Assembly: GCA_963930775.1 (NCBI GenBank) | Contig: OZ005699.1 | Span: 2,191,501 to 2,255,500, forward strand | From: Cliona cf. orientalis | Lineage: Eukaryota; Porifera; Demospongiae; Clionaida; Clionaidae | DNA length: 64,000 nucleotides | Direction of reading: 5' to 3' | Shown here: piece by piece, positions 40,130-53,200 of the stretch | Layout: every line of letters begins with the position of its first letter | Position numbering within the stretch: the stretch's first letter is position 1 | Notes under the pieces: generated by a model | What the model saw: the letters and a program-made list of their open reading frames with translations, nothing else | What the model was told of the DNA's origin: nothing | Database searches by the model: none | Program-made: the position numbers and the translations under genes

Positions 40130-40725
40130 CTGCACTCTTTGTTGCCTAAATAATTATTATTATAGTAGGCAAGAAAGAGTGTACCCCCGTGCTCTTTGCT
40201 GCCCCTTTAATTTAACTATGGATAGGTAAGAGTGTACCCCCGCACTCTTTAGTGCCTGAGTATAGTATACACACATGAAAGAGTGCAGAGGAAAGAGTGT
40301 ACCCCTACCTCTTTCCTGCCTCTTTAATCATAGAGACGGTAGACTCTATTACAATTTAATAACTCAGAGCAAATAAAAATTAATGCTAAGATTTTCTCCA
40401 AGTACACCCAAAGGATAGCACAAACAAGTCTACATCAATAGGTGCATGATAAACAAGCGTAGAGATGTAGATCTATAGTGGATGTGATTATCCCTACAAA
40501 TCTTGTTCGTATACTTTTTGACCCTGCCATCCCTACTTCATCCTTCAATTTGTTCAATTGCTTTTACTAAACTATGGGCTGTTAAGAGTGTACCCCCGCA
40601 CTCTCTGTTGCCTGAATATCTATAGTAGGCAGGAATGAGTGTATCCCCACACTAAATTTAGACTATGCCTGCCTCCGTTTTCAGGCAGGAAAGAGATACA
40701 CTCTTTAATTTCCTGCCCATTAGAA
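40130..40725. repeat. Interspersed AAGAGTGTACCCCCG repeats
   Basis: The phrase AAGAGTGTACCCCCGCACTC with TTTGTTGCCTG recurs in direct and partly inverted form around 40139, 40170, 40228, 40285, 40588 and 40626. The copies are imperfect and irregularly spaced. Nature unknown. Confidence 0.55.
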
Positions 40726-40983
40726 TGGGCGTGGTCATCAAAATAGTGTAAAAGTGTAAGGTAAATGAATCAGTTATGAAACACTTCCAGTTATGAAACA
40801 GTGAGTTATAAACTGACTTTTAGGTGAAGTTAGATCTAATTAGCTCCTTGTTTCATAACTGGTTCACTTCCCTTACGCATCCACCCCAGCGCAGCGCATC
40901 ACGCATTGCGCATGCGTCGAATCAGCGAAACACTTCAAGCGACCCCTTACCTACAATGATAAGCTGATCTGACTCGAGGCAAG

Positions 40984-43900
40984 ATGGCGCATGTGGCCGC
41001 TGACAGCTCGTCTCCCTATCCGCTCAACGTGAGTCTAGATCAAGAGTATAGAGTCAAGCTAGGACGAAGCTTCACGTTTCCCAAACAAAACTCCTATCAC
41101 ACCATCAAATGTAAGAAATTTAGGCCTATTAGACCTATAAAATTATGTCGTGTGCATGTGTTTTGACTAAATTATTTAATAAGCTTAGTGTTGAATAAAC
41201 TGTTGTATTATCACCAGTGGGGCATGTGGAGGTATTACCGTAGCCGATCTAATTAGCGCGCCTCTCTAATAGATGTGCCACCTCGGCCTGAAGTGCAATT
41301 TTCACGCTGCGTCCACCCACGCGTCCCTATACTTTTGTGTACAAATTTTGCGCGCCACCTTAGTCGTAAAGGGTAATTTTCACGCTCTAATGGCGCGCCA
41401 CCCAGCACTTGTAATTATTTTTTCATGGCGTGTTAATTAGAACGTGTACGGTAAGTTTTCAGGATCAAGTTAGATGACTGATGAAGAAGCAGATCCGCTT
41501 GTTAATTTAATATGCATATCTGTAAAATTTGATGTACATGTATAGGCCACTCCATTGAGATTCCTTGTTCTCATCACTTCAGTATCTCCTGGAGGATGTG
41601 GGCGAGCAGTCAGTAATTATCATGGTTCATTATCAGATTTGGACAGTAATCTGACGACCACTACCTACAATGTTATTGTCGAGCACGCACATAAAAAACC
41701 CAAGTATAGAAAGTTGTTAGTGCACATGCTCAAGAGTAATAATTTTTGTAGGTAATGATCGTCTAATAACAGTGAATGATGGTGCTCAAAATCAATAATA
41801 GAACAAACTGGCACCAAAATAATCAATAATGAGTTTGCAAGTACAGCCCAAAAAATGCAAGCCGACAGATAACGAGAAACATCATTAGAGTGGCCATAGG
41901 CATCTACAGTGTACAATTTGGTATGCTTTAATTTTCTTCGCAATGGTTTCCTAGAGTTGCATGCTTATGCGTGTGCAACGGATCTATTAGTTTGTTGGTA
42001 TTTCAGTTTGACTATTGGGTTCTCAGTCATTCTGCTGGATCTATATGTACATGTACATGTATATATTTACTGGATCCATGTTGTATTTTCTTTCCTCCCA
42101 CCCCCCCCCCCCCCCCATGCATGCAGACGACTTCAAGCCTCAGTCAGTCGACTCAACCAAGCCAGGCCATCTCAAGGTCACTGACGATGAGGTCAATGTC
42201 TCACTGCCAGTGCAGAGCCAGGTACACATGCGTACATGTACCAACCTGCATACATGTATTAACTATAATATAATATTATGTGTACCAAGTACCCATATTA
42301 TACATGTAGTAGTTGTTGATATTTTGTGACTGACTCCTATAGTGGCCCAGGCAAGTGCCCACTCCCGGGTAAGCACCCAGGTACTAATTTTCAATGTAAG
42401 TGCCTATATTATGGGCTCATATTTGCATATAAGTAATAGTTATATCACGGGCGCGAGGGATGTATGGCATTTATTGCACCGAAGCCCGAGGGCCTTGTGC
42501 CCGAGGGTTGAGGGCAATAAATGCCATGCATCCCGAGTGCGCGTGTTATAACTAGTTTATATCCCGTGGGCATAGCTAGCTACCATAGATACGCATAGAA
42601 CACTAAAAAAGAAAGAAAGGCAAGCTTATCTTTCTCGAAACGGACACACAAAGCCACTCACTGAGCCAAGTTCTCGAAAGTTCGAACGTCAATCGAACTT
42701 CGAATTCTGAACGTCTCGTGGCCAAGGGGTGTGGTCAAATCCACACCGCTACATCCATCCGACGCTTGACTATGAACTACCATCGTTAGCGTGACCTGCA
42801 ACGTCGAGTTCAGAAGCCAAGAAACGATGCTCGAGCTGTTGACTATCCTAAAAACAAGGCTACGTGCCTACGCAGTAAGCTTACCTAGATACGCGTATAC
42901 CGTGTTGACTCGCGATCGATCGATCGATGACTCCGCCCATCACTTCGCACTGGCATCTCCCGCTACCTAGCTTTCCCGAGACGCTCCATTGATAGTTTTA
43001 CTTTTGTTGCTACCAACAAGTTTACTATTCAAGGCCTGCGGTATTCAATATTGCACTTTGACTTCCCTTGAGCCACTAATATTGCACTGTGGGTTACCTG
43101 GAGCTATTCATATTGCACTGTGGCTTACCTGAGGGTGTTCATATTACACTGCTTGTCTTTAGGAAGTGCATTATGGTGTATATTTTACTTAGCAATAACA
43201 TAGTAACGGGATATAATATGTTTTAAAAGCGCCCATGGGTGTTGACGCAGGACACTACAATAACAAGAAAAGAGATATATGCCGTACTCACTTGATCAGA
43301 TGCTGCTCTCGATTAGTCGCTGCTCTCGAATAGTAGCTGTGCCACGCCTACCATTCGAGAAGCACATTAGCATGGTGAACATGCCTATGACTCATTCTCA
43401 ATGGCAGCATACATGTAGATAATGATGGTAGGTACAAGAAAAGTAACGATAAACGTTTAGCAGTCTTCTAAAACAATTTTTAACCTACTTCTACATCAGC
43501 GAAGGAGCCAGAATCTCCTAGTTCAGTGGTGTCAATTGACCCCCCAGTTTTCTCTACAGATTGCCTCTCCAGCAGCTATTGGTATTAATAAACCCGGACG
43601 ATGAAATAAATAGTAGCCGTGGTGTCTGATCGAGCGAATATGGTACACATTATCATCATCTACCATACAAGTCAGTTTCTCCTTTCAAATTGTCCTAGAC
43701 TATCAAGTGACTGGTACTAGCAAGCAGTGTGTTGTCTGTCTGAATAATTAGTGATGTGAACATGTATGAGAGAGATTTGTTAGTGAACTCCACATGTACA
43801 TGTAATTAGGGTGATGCGAGTGATGAGTCTACCCATTTCCGTGGTAACAAGAAGCCGTGTACGAAGGAGTGTATCTTAATCATCGACACTAACACTGGAG

Positions 43901-45638
43901 AGGCAAGGCTCGAGAAGATCAGCAACAATGTCAACTTAAAGGCAGTCAGGTGACAAGATAATATCTACCACCCTAGTTTACAACGTTAGGCAGATATGTA
44001 CAGGATTTTGTCCATACGGGGAATCTTCCCCGTGTCCCCCCTCCCCTTTTCAATTGTATACATAGAAAATAACGTATATCTTTCGTTGTCAAAGTATTTT
44101 CGGACAGCCTGGCTTGTGCAAAAATTAAACACACGAAAATAATATTATTATGTGCAATGTTAACGATAATGCGGTATAGGGTCATTTTTCCGAAAATAAT
44201 TTAACACCAAAATTTATCGCATGAAATAATATATTTTAGACACGAAATATTCGCGATTTATGGTACTTTAGATAAACATGAGTGTAGTGAGAATGTGTCG
44301 AGTTACATACATGTAAATTATGTTTGGAACTTGAAGGATCCCATGAGATCTTAATTATATTTCCTTTTACAGAGACGGTCGTAAACCAGCTGCTGTGAAT
44401 CGTGATCGCTCTGTCTCTCCCTCCCCCTTGATGATGCAGTCCAAAGGTCACTCAGCGTCCAAATCCCAACTGAGCGCCAGCAGTAGCGGACACCGCCATC
44501 TCACCCCCTCCCCCATCCCCTCGGCCACACCCACTGCAAGCAATAACTCCACCCCCTCGGCAACAAAAGGAGGCGTGGCCAGCAGCGGTGGTAGTAATGC
44601 TACTCCGGGGAGCAGTAGTAAGAAGGCCCAAAAGAGACAAACAAAATCGAAGACACCAAAGACGCCAGCAATTGTACCTACTTTGTCATCAGCTGCTCAG
44701 AAGCAAGAGAGCAAAGGGAGAAATGGAAGCAAACCAAAGGCAAAGAAAAAGAACGAAAGTTCTAGCAAGCAAGCATCCATCATTCCAGCGGCTCCAAAGA
44801 TTAAGACTGAACCTGCTGTAGTAGCACCACAGATGTCTACTTCAGCGTCTCAGGCTAGTGCCATGCCATCAATGCCATTGATTGGAATGGGAATGGAACT
44901 GACTCGAGAGATTAGCCCGATTCATTCCAGTAATCCGACTCCAGAACCTATCCGACCTCCAAGTCGGAAGAAGCAGAAAATATCACCTTTGACAAGAAGT
45001 AGCTCTTCATCGTCTTCAGACAGTTCGGACAGTGATAGCGAGGGGGAGGAGCCTATGTCTCAAGCTCCACCCATTCAACAAGCTCCAACTCAGTTCAGTT
45101 CCATTCCAGTCACGCGAGTCACTAGTGCCCAATCCCATCCCATCAGTAGCAGTGGTGGTAGCAATAATAGTATGCCAGTCTTCTCTTCCCATAGCCAGCC
45201 GATGACTCAGAAGGGTCACATTGCTCAAAAATCTCACCCTGGTCAGCTTGGTCAGGCGAAGATCCCCCCTCCCCCTAACCAGCGGCTGAGCAGCGGGAGT
45301 AGCTCGGGATCCGACAGTGATAGCTCATCAGGGAGCAGTTCGTCTGATTCATCATCAGATTCTAGCGATGAGGAAAATGATAAAGAAGTGGTAAGATATA
45401 ATAGAAAATTTTATCTGATTTGCTTGTGTAAGTGCGTGTGTTAATTTTCATTTGCAGGCTGCAATAAGCAGAGGTCCTATACCTCCAGGGCAAAGGGCAT
45501 ATCAACGGTCATACTCTGAACTGAGTAAGAAGATAATAGTTCTTTTGGTGTTGTTTCATCTTTCTTTCTTTCTCCCTCTCTCTCTCTGCAGAGAGTGATC
45601 TTCAGCTGAGTAGTGACTCTGGATCAAGCAGTGACTAA
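40984..45638 (+). CDS. EAF: ELL-associated factor (EAF1/2 homologue)
   Basis: Six exons join in frame to 497 residues: 40984-41110, 42127-42221, 43810-43949, 44373-45390, 45458-45524 and 45592-45638. The N-terminal domain (about 1-120) carries the family landmarks: LGRSF, SYHTIKYDFKP, HFRGNKKPCTKECILIID and EARLEKIS. The middle is a long low-complexity Ser/Thr/Pro/Lys region with an acidic Ser tract (SSSSSSDSSDSDSEGEE). The extreme C-terminus, DLQLSSDSGSSSD, matches the conserved end of vertebrate EAF proteins. The protein is almost twice the length of human EAF1 because of the middle. EAF binds ELL and stimulates RNA polymerase II elongation, including in the super elongation complex, in the nucleus. 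An AATAAA lies 71 bp after the stop. Confidence 0.92.
41236..41453. mobile_element. TIR element (TAATTAGCGCGCC family) in EAF intron
   Basis: The ends TACCGTAGCCGATCTAATTA and TTAATTAGAACGTGTACGGTA are inverted, with GGCGCGCCAC subterminal blocks. It is 218 bp and non-coding. Confidence 0.65.
42446..42552. repeat. Hairpin repeat in EAF intron
   Basis: GGATGTATGGCATTTATTGC is inverted as GCAATAAATGCCATGCATCC around GCCCGAGGGCCTTGTGCCCG. The outer ends AGTTATA and TATAACT also pair. Confidence 0.65.
43048..43160 (+). repeat. Short tandem repeat, about 33-nt unit
   Basis: The unit TATTGCACTGTGGNTTACCTG plus a spacer is repeated about four times with drift, inside an EAF intron. Confidence 0.6.
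43279..43645. mobile_element. Diverged copy of the 53479 TIR element
   Basis: Ends GCCGTACTCACTTGATCAGA and TCTGATCGAGCGAATATGGTA, with CTCTCGATTAGTCGC and CTCTCGAATAGTAGC inside, match the element in the ACLY intron. More substitutions suggest an older insertion. It lies in an EAF intron. Confidence 0.7.
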
Positions 45639-46055
45639 CATGCTTCCATCTTTCAATCATGTGTATGACATAATTTTTATAAAGTGATCACTTTTTCACT
45701 CTTTTGTCAATAAATATCAGCTGATTTTCACCCACTTAGCTGAAGTACTGTGGTGTAAACCATGCTATGAACAATGTAAAACGATACACATATCGCGATA
45801 GAGGTCACCTTATTGACCGCAGACCATCACCTTTCCGTATATTCGCCGTAATCTATCAGATCATCCGGTGATATACGGAAAACACGTGGTCGACTGACTT
45901 GCACATGAAAACAACGTGGTGTGCGCTAAATGGACCCTGAGGTCATAAAAATGGACTGATCTCGAGCGCGCTAGAGAGATTTCTGGAAAAACCGACAAGG
46001 GTGTGTCTGTTTTTACCACAGTCTAGCAAGATCTGCAGCTATCTAAGAATCAAAA
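45639..46055. promoter_or_regulatory. EAF 3' end and ACLY 5' flank
   Basis: The EAF polyadenylation signal AATAAA is at 45709-45714. From about 45780 CpG content rises, and an imperfect dyad, CCGTATATTCGCC with GGTGATATACGG, lies near 45835-45880. This presumably contains the ACLY promoter. Confidence 0.5.
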
Positions 46056-49000
46056 ATGGCTAAAGCCGTGAGGGAGGCGGACGGAAAAGCGATACTTGCG
46101 AGCTACTTCAACGTGCTTCGTGCAGAGGCCGAGAATGGCACTGTCGGAAAGACGCTACAGTTCCCGCTCAAGTCGGCCACCGTGCGTCCGGACACGGATT
46201 TTTCAAAGCTTGTCAAGGAGCACCCTTGGCTAGAAACGGAGGTGAAGTAGCATCCATGTACCCAGCTTGATTTTTTTTTTTGCAGTATTTTCTCGGGGAT
46301 CCCCCTTCCTTTTATGAAAATTAATGATGCGTTGAATGGATGTCATAAGTTACATATCATGGGGAAGATTCCATGGGAAATTATAAATAAATTTCTTCAT
46401 TTGACAACCGTTCATGCTTTTCGCCTTTTACTTTACAAGTTGTAAATTTGCAGTATAATTTCCTATTAATTTTTTATGAATGATAATTTGTAAGCTTAAT
46501 TTCAGAGTTTTTTTTGCTAATTTTCACCTTGCATGTCCTTTTAATATCAATCATCGTCTCATGTTTGCTGACTGCAGCGTTTGGTTGTGAAGCCAGACCA
46601 GCTGATCAAGCGTCGTGGTAAGCTGGGGCTGATCAAGGTCGACGCGGACCTGGACGGAGTGAGAGAGTGGCTGGCCGACAAGATGAACGATGAGCTGGAG
46701 ATCGGAGCTTCAAAGGGAAAGCTAACCAACTTCATCATTGAGCCGTTTGTCAAGCATGAACCCAGTGAGGAGTTCTATGTCAGGTAATTACTGCGATTCA
46801 TGTTGATTTTATTTGCAAAAGTTTGTGTTAGAAATTTTCATGTAACAATGAAAAAATTTTTAATAACAAAAAATTCGCGAACTACGGTATTGCACAAATG
46901 ATGAAGTAAGTTCTGTAGAAGACACTAGTGACTTGCTGTAGTAGCACTGTTGTCCAGAGCACTGTTTGTGGCCACATACATTCTACATGTACATGTAGTT
47001 AGATAATCTCTACTGAAGCTGTTGTAAACATTAAAAATTATTGGTTCCCTAGGCGACTCCTGTGTGTAATTATGCAGTGTCTGTGTGTCACCCTCATGTA
47101 CAATAATATTATAGTAGTGCTCTGAAATTTTATTTTAGATTTGCATGCAGTACTTACCTGATTGCAGTTTTAGGGGAATTGTTATGTCTCTCTTCACATG
47201 TTCCCACACACTCATACATCTTTAGCATCTATGCGACTCGGTCTGGCAACACGGTGCTGTTCCACCACGAGGGAGGAGTGGAGGTAGGGGACGTTGACGC
47301 CAAGGCCAACAAGGTCAAAGTTGACATTGAGGACTCCCTGAGTGCCGAACTGGCAGCTACGCTCGTCAGTAGCGTGCCCCAGGAGAAGCAAAAGTGAGTA
47401 GACTGAATGGCTTGAGATGATGCAAAACTGAGACTAGTGTATATTTAATTATTTATACGTGTACATAGTCTTGTCTGTGCCATTGTACTGCTTTTGGTTT
47501 GCATAATTACCACTCTACTGTGCAGGCAACTGATCGAATTTCTCCAGCTGCTCTACAAAGCGTACTCTGACCTCTACTTCACCTATCTCGAGATCAACCC
47601 ACTGGGTAGGTACACATGTACTATATACAACACGACATTAATTGTGTGTTGAGAAATAAGAATATTTGTGGCCCAACATACGAAAAAAATAATATTAATG
47701 ATAATCGTGACAATACATGTACATGTATATTTGTAGCTTCGACATGAAATTTAATATTAATTTGTGATTTGTGGTGTATTCCTATGCATATTATGACTTT
47801 TGTAACCTTACAGTGATCCAAGGAGACGTGGTACACGTCCTGGACCTTGCAGCCAAGCTAGACTCCACAGCCGAGTTCCTCTGCAAAATTCAGTGGGGGG
47901 ACATTGAGTTCCCCCCGCCATTCGGCCGGGATGCCCTCCCAGAGGAAGCATACATTGCCGACTTGGATGCCAAAAGCGGCGCCTCACTGAAATTAACCGT
48001 GCTCAACCCGCACGGACGAATCTGGACCATGGTTGCCGGGGGCGGAGCTTCAGTGATCTATAGCGACACTATCTGTGACCTTGGGGGTAGCAAGGAGCTG
48101 GCGAACTATGGAGAGTACTCGGGAGCACCAAGCGAGTCTCAGACATTTGAGTACGCCAAGACGATTCTAAGCCTGATGACGAAGGAGGTACACCCCGAGG
48201 GAAAGGTGCTCATCATTGGCGGAGGGATCGCAAACTTTACCAACGTGGCTGCCACCTTCAAGGTCAGTTATAGTTATAGCTGAAAATGGAGTAAATAATA
48301 ATTGTGTCAAAATGTTATACAATTATTCACGTCATACACAAAAGAATAGTGATGTCTACCATCTCTTTCCACACACACTGGATTTGTACAGTGCTACACA
48401 TTCCCTACATATTATTGTCACAAAATTAGTCTACATGTACATTGAGGCATTCAACAACCCCTTTGTCAAAATTTCATGAATGACATTGCATTTTCATAAT
48501 AATATATATATATCTACTGTAACAGGGAATAGTACGTGCACTGTCCGAGTACCAGCACAAGCTCTTGGAGAACAACGTGAGTATCTTTGTGCGTCGCGGA
48601 GGGCCCAACTACCAGGAGGGGCTGCGGGTGATGAGGGAGGTCGGACAGAAGCTCGGGCTCGACATGCACGTGTTTGGACCGGAGACTCACATGACGGCCA
48701 TCGTAGGGATGGCCCTCGGGACACGCCCCATCAGCAGGGTGCAGTTTAGAAATCCAACTCCGGAACCGCCAAGCCAGAAGAAACCGAAACTGGCCCCAGC
48801 GGGAAATAAGTCTGTAAGATCTTAAGAATCCGAAACATCTTTTAGTGCATGCAGGTGTATTAATATTACTCTAAGATGTACGTATACTAGTATTTGTACA
48901 TGTGAAATAGTTTGCCCCATGCTTGTGAGCTACTAAAGCCCCGTTGACATTACAGCTTGGCTTGGTGTTCAGACCCTTACTATGTTATGTCAGTAGACCA

Positions 49001-50257
49001 TCTTTTCTGAGACTACTGTGCATGTACATGTATGTAGAGATTGTTTTCTTGTGTTCCTTCAGGTCCAGCCGTCGCTGTCTCAGTCGTCCTCTACCTCCTC
49101 CATGAATGAGCTGATGGTTGTAGACCCTCCTGGATCATCACCAAAACTCTCCAGGAAGGTAGAGGTAAGTTGGTGACGCCTTTTTTAGTGACAAACAAAT
49201 TCTCTTTACTAGCACTGTGCAGAAGATCTATACGAGTACATGTACCTCGTAGTCAGATTACATTCTTGCTTATGGCTAAAATACCTCATACAAGTAGCAC
49301 TTGTGTATGTATATAATTATTACAAGTCCGAAGATTTTTTATTGAAAACAATCTCATGTACATGTAGGTATCATTCTGGAACTCCGAGCAGGAGGCGGCC
49401 TACCCTCCCTCCAAGATGCTATTCACCAAGAAAAGCGTTGGGATCATCTGGGGCATGCAGCCTAGAGCAGTGCAGGTCAGGTTGCAAATTAATATCAGCC
49501 ACCGTTGTCTAAAAAGTACAATGTAATGAATCATATTTTTTTACCACCAGCTTACTTTATTGTTGGCCACGTATTTACAGATGTACATGTACATGTACAG
49601 TGTATGTGTATTTCATTGCCATTGCAAGAATCTTTGTATCCTTTTTTTATGCAGGGCATGCTGGATTATGACCATGTGTGTTCCCGTGATACACCATCAG
49701 TTGCTGCCATGGTCTACCCATTCAGGTACCTGCAAAACATAACTATTAAATCTTCATTCTCTATTCTTGTATTCTCATTCCCCATTCCAGTGGCAATCAC
49801 AAACAGAAATTCTACTGGGGCCAGAAGGAGGTCATGATTCCTGGTACGTAAATGAAGTCCATAACAATTTAAATTGTATCAGTTGTGGTAATTTTATTCG
49901 TACATGTGCATGTACATGTACATGGTACACGTACATGTACAGTACATGGATTTACATGGTATTAGAGGGCGGGAAGCATATAACGTTCCTGATTGATTCC
50001 CCTTCCCAGAATTTTTCTAGTAGTATAATATGCAGAGAATACATGAGGAATATATCTGATTTCCTCCTCCTAGTAAACCCTAGTAAACCAACAATTGATA
50101 ATCCTGTATCCTTTCTTGATTTAGTTTACAAGAGCATGAGTGAGGCAGTGAAGAAGCACCCTGAGGCAGATATTCTCATCAACTTTGCTTCACTGAGATC
50201 AGCCTTTGATGCCACCATGGAAGCTATGTCCTTTGGCCAGGTGAAGAGAGGGAGGGA

Positions 50258-50289
<32 letters not shown>

Positions 50290-53200
50290 GGAGGACAGAG
50301 AGAGAGAGATAGAAAGCAAGGGAGAGAGAATGGAGGGGGGTGAGAGAGAGTGAGGGAGGGAGGGAGGGAGGAAGAGAGAGATGCGTGCTTAGCTTCAAAA
50401 TTTTATCACTTGTTTGTGTTGCTTTACACATCATGTAGTTCCGTACTATTGCCATCATTGCTGAGGGTATTCCAGAGAACAAGACTAAACTGATGATCAA
50501 GAAAGCTAATGAAAAAGGAGTGGCCATCATTGGACCAGCCACTGTAAGCCACACCCCTTTGAAGGTCATGTGGACCATTATTAATTGGATTGTATTGTAT
50601 ACAGGTTGGTGGAATCAAACCTGGATGTTTCAAGATTGGAAACACGGGAGGGATGATGGACAATATCACATCATCAAAACTCTATAGACCAGGAAGGTAA
50701 GTTGCAAACAATGACTGGCTACTCCCAGTTTTCGGTGTGCAGCATTGAAAAGCAAGAGTGTGGGCCTAGTCACAATAATAATATGCATGTGACTACATAC
50801 ATGAGTGTTTACTGTTGCATTCTTAAATTATAGTGTTGCTTATGTGTCGAGATCTGGAGGTATGTCCAATGAACTCAATAATATCATCTCCCACACCACC
50901 AATGGTGTCTATGAGGGCGTGGCCATTGGAGGAGACAGGTAGGCAAGTGGTCATGTGATAATCATGATGTATATGACATTGTACAGGGTTTCATTTGGGG
51001 GGGGGGGCGGGAGGGGTCACTCGCCCCCCCTTGGAAGCTGGCTACCCCCCCTTGAGAGTAGCCACCATCCATACATGCAATACATGCACAAATAAAAGAT
51101 TTAAATGGTGAAAGTGTCTAAAGCTTCGTGCTATGCGCAGTAGGAGACATATCCCACATCCTTACAACATTTGACTTGAAATAGAGGGGAACCAGTGGGT
51201 GTTGCTGACAAATTTTCCCCATCCGAGTGCTCAGAAGCCACCAGAAACAGTCTCAGAGGTTGAAATATTAAAAAATTTTCCTGGGGGAGCATACCCCCAG
51301 ACCCCCCTAATATAATGAAGTTAATGAGCACAACGTCATTCTTCACAGATGGAAAAACATACTATAGTCTTTGCCCCCCCCCTTAACTCTGGAATTGTCG
51401 CGTTTGCCCCCCCCCCCCCTTGACAAAAATCCTACATGAAACCCTGTTGTACATGTGTATATGTAGGTATCCTGGTACTACTTTCATGGATCACGTGCTC
51501 CGTTACCACGACAACACTGAAGTCAAAATGGTGGTTGTTCTTGGAGAAGTAAGAATCTTCTAATATTTACATGTATATGTACATGTACATGTACTAGAGC
51601 ACACAGTTTTCTTTTTTTATTTTTCATTGGTACATGTTTGAGCACAACTATACATACGTGTACATGTAGCTGATCTACCCTTTTCATACATGTACATGTA
51701 CATGTATTTTCGCTCTTTCTATGAAGCCGTGTATAATATATAATTTTGCGAAAAAGATGATTGACACAATCAATTTCCCTTCCTCCAGGTTGGTGGTATA
51801 GAGGAGTATGCCCTCTGTGATGCCATCAAGACCGGTCGACTCTTCAAACCGGTCATAGCGTGGTGCATTGGGACGTGCGCCAAAATGTTCACCTCCGAGG
51901 TCCAGTTTGGTCACGCAGGGGCATGTGCCAATGCTGAGCGAGAGACAGCTGACGCTAAGAACAAGGCTCTCTTGTCTGCTGGTGCTCATGTGCCTGACAG
52001 CTTCGACACACTAGGGACAATTATTCGGTACGTTAGCTACTGTGTGAAGAGCCTGTAGTACTGTATTTTGCTGGAAGATCTGCTCTCATACTCCATTTAA
52101 TGTACATGACCATCTTTTCATAGTTTTGTGTGCCTCCTGCATTGTATAACAACTACACTCGTGAGGCTCACCAGTTTTAGAAGATTTTTCAGCCATGTTC
52201 TTTCTCTCTTCCCCCCCCCCCCCCCCACACACACACATTATACACATGCACACATAGTGAGGTATACAGCCAGTTGGTTAGTAAGGGTCTGATAGTGCCC
52301 CAGCCAGAGGTGGAGCCTCCTACCGTCCCCATGGACTACAAGTGGGCCCAGGAGCTGGGACTGATCCGCAAACCAGCTGCCTTCCTCTCCAGCATCTGTG
52401 ACGAGAGAGGAGAGGAGTTGCTCTATGCAGGGATGCCAATTTCCGACGTGTTCAAGGACGATATCGGTATTGGTGGAGTGCTGAGCCTGCTCTGGTTCCA
52501 GAGAAGGTTTGTGATGTAGTACATGTAGGTTGTAGCTTTATGGCTACATCCAGGATCTATGGTGCTCTAGTACAGCTGTTTGGCAGTTCAGACACGAAGG
52601 AATGTTAAGGCCCGATCCATAATACTTTTACCCAACTATCATGACAATATTATTATACGTTACATACGTGTAAATCCTAATTTTTATGGCCAGGCATTGT
52701 AGCTTGACAGACCTACTTATATGTACATGCATGTACATCTACATGTGCATGCAAATATTCACATACATGTACACCCCTGTACGCACCCTTCCAGGTTGCC
52801 TTCATATGCCTGTAAATTCCTAGAGATGTGTCTGATGGTGACAGCTGACCACGGTCCTGCCGTCTCTGGTGCCCACAACACCATCATTGCCTCTCGAGCC
52901 GGCAAGGACCTTGTCTCCTCACTGGCCTCTGGTCTGCTCACCATTGGGGATCGGTTTGGAGGAGCGCTCGACGGAGCTGCCCGGGAGTTCTCTCAGGCCT
53001 ACGACTCCAACATGATCCCCATGGAGTTCGTTAACAGCATGAGGAAACAACACAAGCTCATACCTGGCATAGGACACAGGGTCAAATCGGTGAGTGTATT
53101 TTGAAAGATGTGTTTTGGCTATCTAAGTCATTCTTTTTCACAGCTCAATAATCCAGACATGCGTGTTGTGATCATTAAGGATTATGTTAAAGAGCACTTT

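Larger units (their letters stand above)
36198..40983. other. Repeat-rich spacer with no confirmed gene
   Basis: This 4.8-kb stretch is mostly inverted-repeat elements, listed separately. Minus-strand pieces at about 37500-37572 and 37780-37850 are followed by GTAAGT- and GTTAGC-type donors and could be untranslated 5' exons of the FN3/Sushi receptor. No signal peptide can be read from them. The last 300 bp before 40984 form the EAF 5' flank, with GCGCATGCG and repeated CGCA motifs. Confidence 0.4.

Noticed and set aside
40130..40725. CRISPR-like array
   Set aside because: Repeats are imperfect, unevenly spaced and in both orientations, and the DNA is eukaryotic.
48480..48749. Frames overlapping ACLY exon 6 on both strands
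   Set aside because: Shadow frames of a GC-rich coding exon.
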